Part shown: piece by piece, positions 32,521-41,693 of the stretch
Layout: each line of letters starts with the position of its first letter
Numbering within the stretch: the first letter of the stretch is position 1
Origin: Streptomyces rubellomurinus
Lineage (GTDB): Bacteria > Actinomycetota > Actinomycetes > Streptomycetales > Streptomycetaceae
Direction: 5' to 3'
DNA: 64,000 nucleotides
Assembly (NCBI RefSeq): GCF_000961885.1
Contig: NZ_JZKH01000029.1
Span: 1-64,000, forward strand
Notes under the pieces: model-generated
Told to the model about the DNA's origin: nothing
The model's input: only the letters and a program-made list of their open reading frames with translations
Databases searched by the model: none
Made by a program: the position numbers and the translations under genes

Positions 32521-33111
32521 ATGGGAAACCGCGAAGACCTGATGGCCGGCGCCAAGCGCTGCCTGTACGAGAAGGGCTACGGGCGCACCACCGCCCGCGA
32601 CATCGCGACCGCCTCCGGTGTCAGCCTGGCCGCGATCGGCTACCACTTCGGCTCGAAGGACGCGCTGCTGAACGCCGCGATGATCGAGGCGATCGGCGAG
32701 ATGGGGCAGTCCCTGGCCGCGGTGGTGATCGCCGCCAACCAGGTGTCCGACCGGCCGGACGAGCGGTTCGCCGCCGTCTGGGAGGGCCTCAAGGGCGTCT
32801 TCGTCGAACACCGCGGCCTGTGGGCGGCCCAGTTCGAGGCGCTGGCGCAGGCCGAGCACGCGCCGGAGCTGGCCGCCGCGCTGGCGGAGGTGCAGAAGGA
32901 GGGCCGGCTCGGCCTGGCCGCGCTGTTCCAGGGCCTGCCCGAGGTGGCGGACACCGAGGAGGAGCTGGCCCGCGGCGCCTTCTACCAGACGCTGCTGGCC
33001 GGTTACGTCGCGCAGTGGCTGGCCGCGCCCGAACAGGCGCCCAGCGGGCCGCAGTTCCTTCTCGGGCTGCGGCTGGTCAGCGCGAGCCTGCTGGAGCCGG
33101 CCGCGACCTGA
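32521..33111 (+). CDS. TetR-family regulator, probable efflux repressor
   Basis: 196 residues. HTH at ~20-45 (TTARDIATASGVSLAAIGYHFGSKDALL), then the helical ligand-binding part. Divergent from the MFS gene and flanked by three operator boxes, so repression of the pump and itself is likely, with the pump's drug as inducer. Ends in a stretch of 14-bp tandem repeats. Confidence 0.92.
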   Translation: MGNREDLMAGAKRCLYEKGYGRTTARDIATASGVSLAAIGYHFGSKDALLNAAMIEAIGEMGQSLAAVVIAANQVSDRPDERFAAVWEGLKGVFVEHRGLWAAQFEALAQAEHAPELAAALAEVQKEGRLGLAALFQGLPEVADTEEELARGAFYQTLLAGYVAQWLAAPEQAPSGPQFLLGLRLVSASLLEPAAT

Positions 33112-33120
33112 GGCCGGTCG

Positions 33121-33176
33121 GGTGGCGGCGGCCGGGTGGCGGCGGCCGGGTGACGGCGGCCGGGCGGCGGCGGCCG
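33121..33176. repeat. 14-bp tandem repeat, four units
   Basis: GGTGGCGGCGGCCG repeated with 1-2 changes, right after the TetR stop. May form hairpin or act as spacer. Confidence 0.75.
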
Positions 33177-33190
33177 GGCGGTGGCGGCGC

Positions 33191-33508
33191 TCAGGTGGTG
33201 ACGGCGGTCAGCAGCACCACCGAGTCGACGTGCGCCAGCAGCCCGTGCCGCTCCTGCGGGACGGGCTCGAGCCGCCCGGCGGGCAGCTCCAGCCGGTGCC
33301 CGGCGATGGTCAGCGAGACCCGGCCGCGCAGCACCTGGACGCTGCCCGCGGACGGCGGGTTGTGCTCGTCGAGCGCGGTGCCGGCGGTCAGCGCGATCAC
33401 GGTCTGCCGCAACACGCCGTCGTGCAGCAGCAGATGGGCGCTGCGCCCGTGCGGGCTCTCGGCAGCGCGGGCGGCGTGCTCCACGGCGAGCTGTTCGAGA
33501 TCCGGCAT
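33191..33508 (-). CDS. Small cupin-domain protein
   Basis: 105 residues of one cupin fold: LTAGTALDEHNPPSAGSVQVLRG (motif 1 region with His) and a second strand set GRLEPVPQERHGLLAHVDSVV. Metal ligand set partly preserved. Such stand-alone cupins bind small ligands or metals. Start ATG. No operon partner. Confidence 0.78.
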   Translation of the reverse strand: MPDLEQLAVEHAARAAESPHGRSAHLLLHDGVLRQTVIALTAGTALDEHNPPSAGSVQVLRGRVSLTIAGHRLELPAGRLEPVPQERHGLLAHVDSVVLLTAVTT

Positions 33509-33621
33509 CGCGCCGCCTCCTCACCCACTCGGTGTGCCCAGGTTCGCGGACGGGCCGGTGCGGCGCACCTCGGCGACGGGCCCGAGGTGCGGCCCTCGCC
33601 GACTGCCCGCATCGTGGAGGC

Positions 33622-33888
33622 ATGGCGACCAACGAGAGTGAATTCAGCGGGTTCCGGGTCAACCGCTCGCTGCTCGCCGGCGGCGCGGTGCTCACCGGCA
33701 TCGGCTCGCTGCTCGGCGCGGCCGGGGCGACGATGGTGTGCGTGGCGCTGGCGATGGCCGGCCGCGACTGGATGCGCGGCCTGGAGAACCGGCCCACCGC
33801 CGTCGCCCAGCGGGCGCTGCACGAGGCGCGGGTGGCCTCCACGGCCGGCTGGGAGGCCTGGCGGGCCGAGCACGGTTCGCCCAACTGA
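33622..33888 (+). CDS. Single-pass membrane protein, unknown
   Basis: 88 residues: soluble N-terminus, one long hydrophobic segment (SLLAGGAVLTGIGSLLGAAG and onward, ~17-50), basic/Trp-rich C-terminus (RALHEARVASTAGWEAWRAEH). Start ATG with GGAGG just upstream. Found as small ORF in many actinomycetes; function unknown. Confidence 0.6.
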   Translation: MATNESEFSGFRVNRSLLAGGAVLTGIGSLLGAAGATMVCVALAMAGRDWMRGLENRPTAVAQRALHEARVASTAGWEAWRAEHGSPN

Positions 33889-33952
33889 GCGGCCGCACCC
33901 GGCACCCGCCGTCCGCGCGCAGGCGCCGTCCGCGCGCGGGCGGCGTCCGGCC

Positions 33953-35110
33953 CTACAGCCCCAGCGACTTGGCGATGATGCTCCGCATGACCTCGCTGGT
34001 GCCGCCGTAGATCCGGAACACCCGGTTGTCGGTGTAGAGCCGGGCGATCGGGTACTCCAGGATGTAGCCGTAACCGCCGTGCAGCTGGAGGCACTTGTCG
34101 ATCACGGTGGACGCCGACTCGGTGCAGAACAGCTTCGCCGCCGCCGCGTCCGCCACGGTCAGCTCGCCGCGCTGGTACAGCTCCAGGGCGCGGTCCACCA
34201 TCGACTGCTGCGCCACCACCTGGGCCTCGCAGTCGGCCAGGGTGAACTTGGTGTTCTGGAACTCGGCGACCGCCTTGCCGAACACCCGGCGGTCCTTGAC
34301 GTACTGCAGCGCGAACCGCACCGCGGCCGCCGACGCCGCGTACGCGCTCACCGCGATCGCCAGCCGCTCCTGCACCAGGTTGTGGGTCAGGTAGGAGAAG
34401 GCCCGCCCCTCCTCGCCGAGCAGGTTCTCCACCGGCACCCGGACGTCGGCGAACGCCAGCTCGGCGGTGTCGGAGGTGCGCAGGCCGATCTTCTTCAGCT
34501 TGCGGCCGACCGTGTAGCCGGGCGACGTGGTGTCCACGCACAGGATGGACAGCCCGGCCCGGCGGTTCTCCGGGTCGTACGGCGAGGTGCGGCAGACCAC
34601 CAGCACCAGGTCGGCCAGCACGCCGCCGGTGATGAAGGTCTTGGCGCCGTTCAGGACGTAGTGGGTGCCGTCCTCGGAGAGCCGCGCGGTGGTGGCGATG
34701 CCGGCCAGGTCGGAGCCCGTGCCCGGCTCGGTCATCGCGATCGCGGTCATCAGGTCGCCCGAGACGAAGCCCGGCAGCCAGCGCCGCTTCTGCTCCTCGT
34801 TCGCGTACTCCAGCAGGTAGGGCAGCACCAGCCCGGTGTGCACGCCGGAGGAACCGAAGGTCACGCCCGCCCGGGCGGTCTCCTCGGCGATCACCGCCTG
34901 GTACTTGAACCCGCTCTCGCCCGCGCCGCCGTACTCCTCCGGCACCTCGATGCCGTAGACGCCGAGCGCGCCGAGCTTCCGGTAGAAGTCGCGCGGCGGG
35001 TGGCCCTCGGTCTCCCAGCTCTCGTAGACCGGGACGACCTCGTTCGCGATGAAGTCCCGGATGGTCTCCCGGAAGGCCTCGTGGTCCTCGGTGAACACGG
35101 TGCGGCGCAC
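33953..35110 (-). CDS. Acyl-CoA dehydrogenase
   Basis: 385 residues, full length for the FAD-dependent family. FAD/substrate signatures AMTEPGTGSDLAGIAT (~125-140) and GGTSEVMRSIIAKSLGL with the catalytic Glu near residue 370 are present. It oxidises acyl-CoA to enoyl-CoA in fatty-acid or branched-chain breakdown; chain length not predicted. Divergent from the double-TetR regulator, which may control it. Confidence 0.95.
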   Translation of the reverse strand: MRRTVFTEDHEAFRETIRDFIANEVVPVYESWETEGHPPRDFYRKLGALGVYGIEVPEEYGGAGESGFKYQAVIAEETARAGVTFGSSGVHTGLVLPYLLEYANEEQKRRWLPGFVSGDLMTAIAMTEPGTGSDLAGIATTARLSEDGTHYVLNGAKTFITGGVLADLVLVVCRTSPYDPENRRAGLSILCVDTTSPGYTVGRKLKKIGLRTSDTAELAFADVRVPVENLLGEEGRAFSYLTHNLVQERLAIAVSAYAASAAAVRFALQYVKDRRVFGKAVAEFQNTKFTLADCEAQVVAQQSMVDRALELYQRGELTVADAAAAKLFCTESASTVIDKCLQLHGGYGYILEYPIARLYTDNRVFRIYGGTSEVMRSIIAKSLGL

Positions 35111-35310
35111 GGCGGCGCTCCCTTCGGCGGAGCCGGCCGAGCGGGCCGGCGGGGGCGGAACGGGCCTGGTGATGGCCCCACAAGTTAATCCCGGGTAGCT
35201 TCCGCTGTCCAGGGTCGGCGGTCGGCCGTCCAGCCGTGGCCGTCCAGCCGGGTGAATCCTTGCTAGCCTGCCGTCGACACCCGGTCGGACGGCAGGAAAG
35301 GGGGCTCGCC

Positions 35311-36471
35311 GTGGTGGTCCGACGCCCGCCCGGGCGACGCGCCGAGATCCTCGCCGTCGCCGCCGACCGCTTCCACCGCAGCGGCTACCACCAGGTCTCG
35401 ATGAGCGAGGTCGCCGCCGGCGTCGGCATCACCGCGCCCGCGCTCTACCGGCACTTCCGCGGCAAGCCCGAACTCCTCGACCGCTCCCTCCGGGTGGGCC
35501 TGGACGCCCTCGCGGACGGGCTGCGCGGGGCCCGCACCACCGCCGACCTCGGCGCCGCGCTGGCCGCCGTCGCGGTCGCGCACCGGCCGCTCGGCACCCT
35601 GGTGCAACGCGACGCCCGGCTGCTGCCGCCGGCCCGGCGGGCCGCGCTGCGCCGCGAACTGCGGGGCGACGTCGCCCTGATGGCCGCCGTGCTGCGCGCC
35701 GAACGGCCCGAACTGGTCGCGGCGGACGCCGAGCTGCTCTGCTGGTCGGCGCTCTCGGCCTGCGCCGGGCTGTCCTACCAGTCGGCCGCGCCGCAGCCCC
35801 GGCGGGCCGAGGCCCTGCTGCGCGACCTGGTCGCGGCCGTCCTCGCGGTCTCCCTGGACGGGACCGCCGCCGAAGCCGTACCGGCGCTCCCCGAGGACGT
35901 GCCGCCCGGCCCCCGGCCCCGGGCCCGCCGCGAGGAACTGCTCGCGGCCGCCGTCCGGCTGTTCCACCAGCGCGGCTTCGACAACGTCAGCACCGACCAG
36001 CTCGGCGCCGCCGTGGGCATCTCCGGCCCGAGCGTGTACCGGCACTTCGACAGCAAGGCGCAGCTGCTCGCCGCCTCGCTGGTGCGCAGCCGCGAGCGGC
36101 TCTGGCACGAGGTGGACGGCGCGATCACGGCCGCCGCCGGGCCCGAGCGGGCCCTGGCGGCGGGGCTGCGCGGGTACGTCGGCTTCGCGCTGCGCAACGG
36201 CGACTACCTGGGCGCGATGCTCAGCGAGACCGAGCGGCTGGCGCCGCCGGACCGCCGCGCCGCCGTCGACTTCCGGCGCGACTTCCTGCGCACCTGGGTC
36301 GGGCTGCTGCGCGAGGTCCGCCCGGAGGACGACGCGGTGGCCGCCCGCATCCGGGTGCACGCGCTGTTCGCGCTGGTCAACGACGGCGTGCGGAACCGCC
36401 CGCACAGCGAACGGCCGGACCTCGGCGACTGCCTGCTGCGCCTGGGCCGCGCCGTGCTCGGACTGGGCTGA
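35311..36471 (+). CDS. Tandem TetR regulator (two TetR modules in one protein)
   Basis: 386 residues. First HTH at ~20-50 (VSMSEVAAGVGITAPALYRHF) with helical part to ~190; second HTH at ~222-255 (VSTDQLGAAVGISGPSVYRHFDSK) with its helical part to the end. This doubled layout is uncommon (most TetR are ~200 residues) and would allow two DNA- or ligand-binding units per chain. Start GTG. Divergent to the acyl-CoA dehydrogenase, the likely target. Confidence 0.88.
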   Translation: MVVRRPPGRRAEILAVAADRFHRSGYHQVSMSEVAAGVGITAPALYRHFRGKPELLDRSLRVGLDALADGLRGARTTADLGAALAAVAVAHRPLGTLVQRDARLLPPARRAALRRELRGDVALMAAVLRAERPELVAADAELLCWSALSACAGLSYQSAAPQPRRAEALLRDLVAAVLAVSLDGTAAEAVPALPEDVPPGPRPRARREELLAAAVRLFHQRGFDNVSTDQLGAAVGISGPSVYRHFDSKAQLLAASLVRSRERLWHEVDGAITAAAGPERALAAGLRGYVGFALRNGDYLGAMLSETERLAPPDRRAAVDFRRDFLRTWVGLLREVRPEDDAVAARIRVHALFALVNDGVRNRPHSERPDLGDCLLRLGRAVLGLG

Positions 36472-36502
36472 ACACGCGAGGTCGGGCTGAACACACGAGG
36501 TC
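36465..36502 (+). repeat. 19-bp tandem duplication across stop codon
   Basis: GGGCTGAACACGCGAGGTC and a one-mismatch second copy; the TGA stop lies in the first. A partial third copy follows. Confidence 0.8.
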
Positions 36503-36518
36503 GGGCCGAACGCGGGAA

Positions 36519-36558
36519 CGGGCCCGGCCGCTCCACCGGCGTGGAGCGGCCGGGCCCG
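36519..36558. terminator. Bidirectional terminator
   Basis: 18-bp perfect stem (CGGGCCCGGCCGCTCCAC and complement) with CGGC tetraloop, between convergent genes. Confidence 0.85.
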
Positions 36559-36614
36559 AGGCAGCACCCGGGGGGCGTGGGCGCTGCCCGGCACGGGAGG
36601 GCCCGGGGCGGGCG

Positions 36615-36938
36615 CTAGTACAGGACGTGCGGGTAGTACACCCGGGCGTCGACGTTGCCGTTGCCCTGCAGGGCGCCGACGTTGCCGGAGTTCCCGGCCG
36701 CCGCGAGCCCGTTGTTCTGGTTGCTCGCGCCCGAACCGGTGGCGGTCTGCTGGGTGTTGACCAGGTTGCCGTTGACGGTGCCGAGGACGTTGCCGGAGCC
36801 GACGTTGCTGACCACGCTGCTGTTGGAGTGGTCGATCGCGCCGGCGCCGTTGTCGGCGTGCGCGGTGGCGGCGCCGACACCGACCAGGAGGAAGGCCCCG
36901 AGGGCGGTGACGGCGGCGGCTGCGCGGATACGGGACAC
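36615..36938 (-). CDS. Secreted Asn/Gly/Ser-rich protein
   Basis: 107 residues: signal peptide (RIRAAAAVTALGAFLLVGVG, cut near ATAHA) then an ~80-residue mature protein rich in Asn, Gly, Ser, Val (DHSNSSVVSNVGSGNVLGTV; NTQQTATGSGASNQNN), ending VDARVYYPHVLY. No Cys. Composition resembles surface-active rodlin-like proteins, but no signature could be matched; it is not a chaplin (no chaplin Cys pattern). Start GTG with GGGAGA. Possibly expressed on aerial hyphae. Confidence 0.7.
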   Translation of the reverse strand: MSRIRAAAAVTALGAFLLVGVGAATAHADNGAGAIDHSNSSVVSNVGSGNVLGTVNGNLVNTQQTATGSGASNQNNGLAAAGNSGNVGALQGNGNVDARVYYPHVLY

Positions 36939-37184
36939 GCTGGTCTCCCTGAATGTGGAGTGCGAAGGTGGCGCGATCCGGAGTGGCCGCTCCGTAGCGC
37001 CGTGGCCTGACGTCGCTCGTCCAGCATTCACCAGTGCCGTGGACGAACTCCACCGAACGGGTGGCATTTCCCCCGATGGTGGGGGGCCGGTCAATTCCCG
37101 ATTGACCACGACCCGTCAGGGACCGGGAACGACGGGAAGGAAAGAAATGGTCGCCGGATAGTCGCACTGGCACACTGAGGACCC

Positions 37185-39113
37185 ATGTCTGAAGGTGCCC
37201 CGTCCGAGCCCGCCCGCGCCGACGATCTGCGCACGACCGAGGTCGACCTCGGCGGTCTGGTCAACGTCCTCGCCACCCACCTCTACTCCACCCCACTGGT
37301 CGCCCTGCGCGAACTCGTCCAGAACGCGCACGATTCGCACACCCGCCGGTTCCTGGAGGACCCGGACGGCGCCCTCGCCGACGGGAGCCGCCCGGTGATC
37401 CGGGTGCGCGCGGACGGCGCCCGCCGGACGGTCTCCATCGAGGACACCGGCGCCGGCCTCACCGAGCCCGAGATCCACGCCTACCTCGCCACCGTCGGCA
37501 CCGGCTACACCCGGATGCTGCGCGAACTGACCGGGAACCAGGAGCTGATCGGCGCCTTCGGCCTCGGCTTCCTGTCCGCCTTCTCGGTCGCCGACGAGGT
37601 CACCGTCACCACCACCTCGCACCGCGAGCCGCACCTCGGCCACCGGTACCGCAGCCGCGGCGGCGAGCAGTACCGGGTCGAGCCGGTGCCGGCCCGGCCG
37701 CGGCCGGGCACCGTCGTCGAGCTCGCCCTCAAGCCCGAGCACGGCCACCTCGCCGACGAGCACGCGCTGCGCGAGGTCCTCGGCCGGTACTGCGTGCTGC
37801 TGCCGATCCCGGTGCACGTCGGCGACGACGAGCAGCCCGTCAACGCCGTCCCGGTGCCCTGGCGGCAGTCCCCGCCGGGGGACCCGTACGAGGCCCGGAT
37901 GGGCTTCGCCACCGCCTTCGGCCGCCGCTTCGAACCGCTCACCGCCTTCCCCGTCCACCCGGTCGAGGGCGCCACCGACGCGGTCGGCCTGCTCTGGGTC
38001 CAGGACGGCGGCACCTACGGCAGCAGCGACAACCGCGACCTCGCCGTCTACCTGCGCGGCATGCTGCTCGCCGAGGACGCCCGCGACCTGCTGCCCAGCT
38101 GGGCCGGGTTCATCGGCGGCGTGGTCGAGTCCAACCGGCTCACCCCCACCGCCAGCCGCGAGGACCTGCAGCGCGACGACCACTACCGCGCGCTCCAGCG
38201 CGCCCTCGCCGACGCCATCGTGGACGGCCTGTACGAGACGGCCCGGCTGCGGCCCGCCGCCTGGCGCCGCATCCTCGCCCGGCACGGCCAGGACCTGCTC
38301 GGCGCCGCGCTGTGCGACGAGCGGCTGTTCACCCTGCTCGCCGACGACGTCCCGGTGCCCACCTCGCAGGGCGACCTCACCGCGGGAGCCCTGCGGGCGG
38401 CCGGGGGAGGCGCGGTGCACGTCGCGCTCGGCAGCGGCGGTGGCTTCGAGGAGATGCTGTACCGCGCGATGCGGGTGCCGATCGCCCGCGGCGACCGCTA
38501 CGCCGTCCTGCCGTTCCTGCGCCGCTACGCGCAGCTGCGCGGCTGCCGGCTGGTCGAGCTGGGCAGCGAGCACGGCGACCGCGCGCTGTTCCGCGACCCG
38601 GAGCGCCCGCTGCCGGCCGAGGAGGCGGCCTGGCTGGCGGGCGCCCTGGCCGACCGGGGCGAGCAGCTCGTCCCGGCCCGGTTCGACCCGCCCGGCCTGC
38701 CGCTGGTGCTGGTGCCGGACCGCGAGGCCGAGCTCAAGGCCCGGATCGAGGACGACCAGGCGGACGCCCGCATCCCGTCCGCCGCGCTGCGGCTGGCCCG
38801 CGCCTTCACCGCCCGCACCGACGGCGAGGTCAGGGCCCGGCTGTACCTCAACCTGGACTGTCCGGCGGTGCGCGACCTGCTCGCCGCCTACCGCGCCGGG
38901 CACACCGGCAGCGCGACGGCGGCCGGGCTGCTCCGCTCGCTGAAGGTGATCATGGCCGCCGCCGGGTCGGCCGGGTCGGCCGGTTCGAGCGGCGGTGACC
39001 TCACCGCCGCGCTGGCCGGTGTCGGCACCGCGGTCTCGGCGCTCACCGCCGCCGTCCCGGCCGGTCTGCCGGACGTCCCGGACAGCCCGGGCACGCTGCC
39101 GGACGGGCCGTGA
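37185..39113 (+). CDS. HSP90-like GHKL ATPase
   Basis: 642 residues. N-terminal GHKL ATP site: Glu43/Asn47 in LRELVQNAHD, EDTGAGL at 86-92 and Gly-rich lid GAFGLGFLS at ~123-131. A middle domain follows (~200-420) and a C-terminal part (~480-642) unlike canonical HtpG. These match the short HSP90-like proteins of actinomycetes, distinct from housekeeping HtpG. Ends in an Ala/Ser/Gly linker. Next gene, a TPR protein, lies about 97 bp away; TPR proteins are typical HSP90 co-chaperones in eukaryotes. Confidence 0.88.
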   Translation: MSEGAPSEPARADDLRTTEVDLGGLVNVLATHLYSTPLVALRELVQNAHDSHTRRFLEDPDGALADGSRPVIRVRADGARRTVSIEDTGAGLTEPEIHAYLATVGTGYTRMLRELTGNQELIGAFGLGFLSAFSVADEVTVTTTSHREPHLGHRYRSRGGEQYRVEPVPARPRPGTVVELALKPEHGHLADEHALREVLGRYCVLLPIPVHVGDDEQPVNAVPVPWRQSPPGDPYEARMGFATAFGRRFEPLTAFPVHPVEGATDAVGLLWVQDGGTYGSSDNRDLAVYLRGMLLAEDARDLLPSWAGFIGGVVESNRLTPTASREDLQRDDHYRALQRALADAIVDGLYETARLRPAAWRRILARHGQDLLGAALCDERLFTLLADDVPVPTSQGDLTAGALRAAGGGAVHVALGSGGGFEEMLYRAMRVPIARGDRYAVLPFLRRYAQLRGCRLVELGSEHGDRALFRDPERPLPAEEAAWLAGALADRGEQLVPARFDPPGLPLVLVPDREAELKARIEDDQADARIPSAALRLARAFTARTDGEVRARLYLNLDCPAVRDLLAAYRAGHTGSATAAGLLRSLKVIMAAAGSAGSAGSSGGDLTAALAGVGTAVSALTAAVPAGLPDVPDSPGTLPDGP

Positions 39114-39157
39114 CGGGCGGCGCGGCCGCACCGCCCGGCGGGGCCGGCCCGGACGGA

Positions 39158-39180
39158 TTGTCAGTGGGCCCTGGTAGACC
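39158..39180 (+). promoter_or_regulatory. DNA-damage-type promoter before TPR gene
   Basis: TTGTCAGTG, 8 nt, TAGACC. The 9-mer is an exact consensus and the spacing is exact; only the last -10 base differs (C for T). Confidence 0.5.
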
Positions 39181-39210
39181 ACTCATCAGCACCACGCAGG
39201 GGGAGACGAC

Positions 39211-41568
39211 ATGACCACCGACATCTGGGCCTGGGTCCACGACACGCACCAGCAGCTCGCCGAGGCCGGCCACCACCGGCTGGCCGAGGCCATCTACGCG
39301 CTCCCCGGCCACGCCAACGAGGGCCGCGACGACCAGCTCGACGCGGTCTACCCGGAGGCGGTGGCCGCCGCCCGGGCGCTCGGCCTGCCCTGGGTCGAGG
39401 TCTACCTGCGGCACTGGCGGATGCAGAACCTGCTGAACAAGCGCCACCAGGGCGAGCAGGCCCTGCCCGAGGCGGTCGACCTGCTGGAGTTCGCGCACCG
39501 CGAGGAGACCGTCGGCTGCCCGCAGTCGGTCTGCGTGGTGCAGGACTTCGCGATCTGCCACGCCCGGGTGGACGGCCCGGGCTACGTGCCGCAGCGGCTG
39601 GAGGTGCTGGGCGAGACGCTGGCGCGGATCGAGCCCGGCCGGGCCTGCTTCGACTGCCTGTCCCGCGAGTACTCCGACGCGCTGGAGGACGACGGCCGCC
39701 CGGCCGACGCGCTCAGCCACCTCGACACCGCCGCCGCCCGCATCCAGGGCGCCGGCGAGCGGCTCTCGCTGCACTTCCACCACTCCCGGGCCGGCACGCT
39801 CCACCTGCTCGGCCGGCACCAGGAGGTGCTGGACCTGCTCGACACCGCCGAGCGGGCCGAGCGCGCCCGCGGCCACGAACCGGACGAGAGCGACGTCCGC
39901 TGGGGCGCCCTGCTGCGGGCCCGCGCGCTGGCCTCGCTCGGCCGCACCGAGGAGGCGCTGGCGCTGCTGCCCGAGCGGGCGGAGGCGGAGCGGCACGCCG
40001 ACCTGCGGCAGGTCTGGACGTCCACGGTCGAGCTGCTGGTCGCGGCCGGCGCGCAGGAGAACGACGCCGAGCTGGGCACGGTGCTGGCCGGCTGGGTCGG
40101 CTACCTGGACGGCACCGGTTCGCACCGCCCGTGCGTCGACCTGCTGCTGGCGGCCGGCCGGCTGGCCGTCGCCCGCGGGGCCCGCACGGTCGCGCTGACG
40201 CTGGCCGCGACCGGCGAGCGCAAGCTCGCCCAGCTGGTCCGCACCGAGGGCGTGGCCGAGGAGGTCGCCGCGCTGCGGGCGGCCGCCGAGGCACTGCCGG
40301 TGCCGGAGCTGCCGGTGCCGGCCGACGAGCTGATGGCGCACCTGGCCGAGGCCGAGGTGCCCTACGAGACCGGCGCCGACCTGCTCTCCGTCGCCCTGGA
40401 CCGGTACCAGGGCGTGCAGGCCGGCGCCTCCGAACTGGCCGGCGTGCTGGCCGTCGTGCTGGACGGCCTGGGCCACGCCCGGGCCGCCGCCGACGTGCTG
40501 TGGCAGCGGCTGGACGCCGACCCGGGCAACGAGCAGCTGACCGGCACGCTCGGCCAGGTCCTGATCGAGGCCGGGGACGCCGAGGGCCTGCGCCGGCTCG
40601 CCGACCGGCTGGCCGCGACCAGCCCGGCCGAGGCGCACTGGATACGGGCCCGCTGGGCCGCCGCCGAGGCCCGCTGGGCCGAGGTGCTGGAGCAGTGCGA
40701 AGCGATCCTGGCGCTGGACGGCAGCCGGATCAACACCCGCCGGCTGGCCGCCTCGGCCGCCACCGCGCTGGGCGACCACGCCACCGCGCAGCGGCTCTAC
40801 CAGGAGCTGCTGGAGCACGCCCTGCCCGCCGAGGACGTCGAGGAGGGCGAGCGGCACCGCACCGTCCAGGAGCCCGACCTCTGGCACCTGATCACCGCGG
40901 CCACCGCCAACCGGGACTGGGCCGTGGTCCGCTCCACCGGAGCCCGGATCGGCATCGAGTTCGACGAGCCGGAAGGTCCGGTGGACGAGGAGTGGCAGCT
41001 GGTCACGGTCCGCGCCACCCGCACCAACGGCGCGACGGCCGACCTCCCGGCCCTGCGCACCGGCCCGGCCACCGCCCGGGTCCTTCCGGTGCTCGGCGAC
41101 GACCTGACGCTCAACCACGGCGACGTGGTGGTGTTCGCCCCGGCGCTGCTGGAGCCGTACCCGGCCGAGGACGCCCCGGAGGAGGAGCGGGAGGGCTGGC
41201 GGCCGGTGTTCGAGGTGCTGACCCTGCTCGACCCGGCCGGCTTCACCACCTACTGGATCGACGGCGGCCGGCCCACCGAGGAGCAGTGGACCACCCTGCG
41301 CGAGGACCTGCGCCGGGCGGGCTACGCGGTCTGGGCGTACAGCGGCGAGCAGTACCGGATCACCGACCCGGCGGACGAGGGCGGGACGCTGCCCGGCCTC
41401 TACGCGGCGCTCGGGGTCCCGCCGACCGCCTCGGCCGCCGAGGCCGACGCGCTGCTGCACCGGCTCACCGGCGACTGGCCGCACCCGCTCGCCTGGCTGG
41501 ACCTGGCCGAGGCGGCCGGCGCGGACACCGCCCGGCACGAGGGGATCGTCGAGCGCTACGGGCTCTGA
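39211..41568 (+). CDS. TPR-repeat protein
   Basis: 785 residues of TPR-like helix pairs, for example ADALSHLDTAAARIQGAGER, LRARALASLGRTEEALALL and AAARLAVARGARTVAL-type repeats, over ~30-540, then a C-terminal ~230-residue mixed domain with WQLVTVRATRTNGATADLPA, followed by strands. No membrane segment. Start ATG has GGGGGAG. Follows the HSP90-like gene; partnership is inference. Its own upstream promoter matches the DNA-damage motif. Confidence 0.82.
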   Translation: MTTDIWAWVHDTHQQLAEAGHHRLAEAIYALPGHANEGRDDQLDAVYPEAVAAARALGLPWVEVYLRHWRMQNLLNKRHQGEQALPEAVDLLEFAHREETVGCPQSVCVVQDFAICHARVDGPGYVPQRLEVLGETLARIEPGRACFDCLSREYSDALEDDGRPADALSHLDTAAARIQGAGERLSLHFHHSRAGTLHLLGRHQEVLDLLDTAERAERARGHEPDESDVRWGALLRARALASLGRTEEALALLPERAEAERHADLRQVWTSTVELLVAAGAQENDAELGTVLAGWVGYLDGTGSHRPCVDLLLAAGRLAVARGARTVALTLAATGERKLAQLVRTEGVAEEVAALRAAAEALPVPELPVPADELMAHLAEAEVPYETGADLLSVALDRYQGVQAGASELAGVLAVVLDGLGHARAAADVLWQRLDADPGNEQLTGTLGQVLIEAGDAEGLRRLADRLAATSPAEAHWIRARWAAAEARWAEVLEQCEAILALDGSRINTRRLAASAATALGDHATAQRLYQELLEHALPAEDVEEGERHRTVQEPDLWHLITAATANRDWAVVRSTGARIGIEFDEPEGPVDEEWQLVTVRATRTNGATADLPALRTGPATARVLPVLGDDLTLNHGDVVVFAPALLEPYPAEDAPEEEREGWRPVFEVLTLLDPAGFTTYWIDGGRPTEEQWTTLREDLRRAGYAVWAYSGEQYRITDPADEGGTLPGLYAALGVPPTASAAEADALLHRLTGDWPHPLAWLDLAEAAGADTARHEGIVERYGL

Positions 41569-41571
41569 GCG

Positions 41572-41618
41572 AAGGTTCCCGGCCCCGGCCTCCGCCCCCA
41601 CCCGGGGCCGGGAACCTT
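41572..41618 (+). terminator. Terminator after TPR gene
   Basis: 17-bp perfect stem (AAGGTTCCCGGCCCCGG and complement), 13-nt loop. Confidence 0.82.
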
Positions 41619-41641
41619 TCCGGCCACGCACGAGTCTTTGT

Positions 41642-41662
41642 CAATGCTTTACCTTTGCATTG
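41642..41662. promoter_or_regulatory. AT-rich inverted repeat before DedA gene
   Basis: CAATGC, 9 nt (TTTACCTTT), GCATTG in a patch far lower in GC than its surroundings. TTGTCA lies just before it. Likely operator/promoter. Confidence 0.45.
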
Positions 41663-41693
41663 CCGAGCCTCGACCTCCAGGAGCGTCCGTACC

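Noticed and set aside
41639..41662. Damage-type promoter before DedA gene
   Set aside because: TTGTCAATG has one mismatch and the -10 position (TTGCAT) does not fit.
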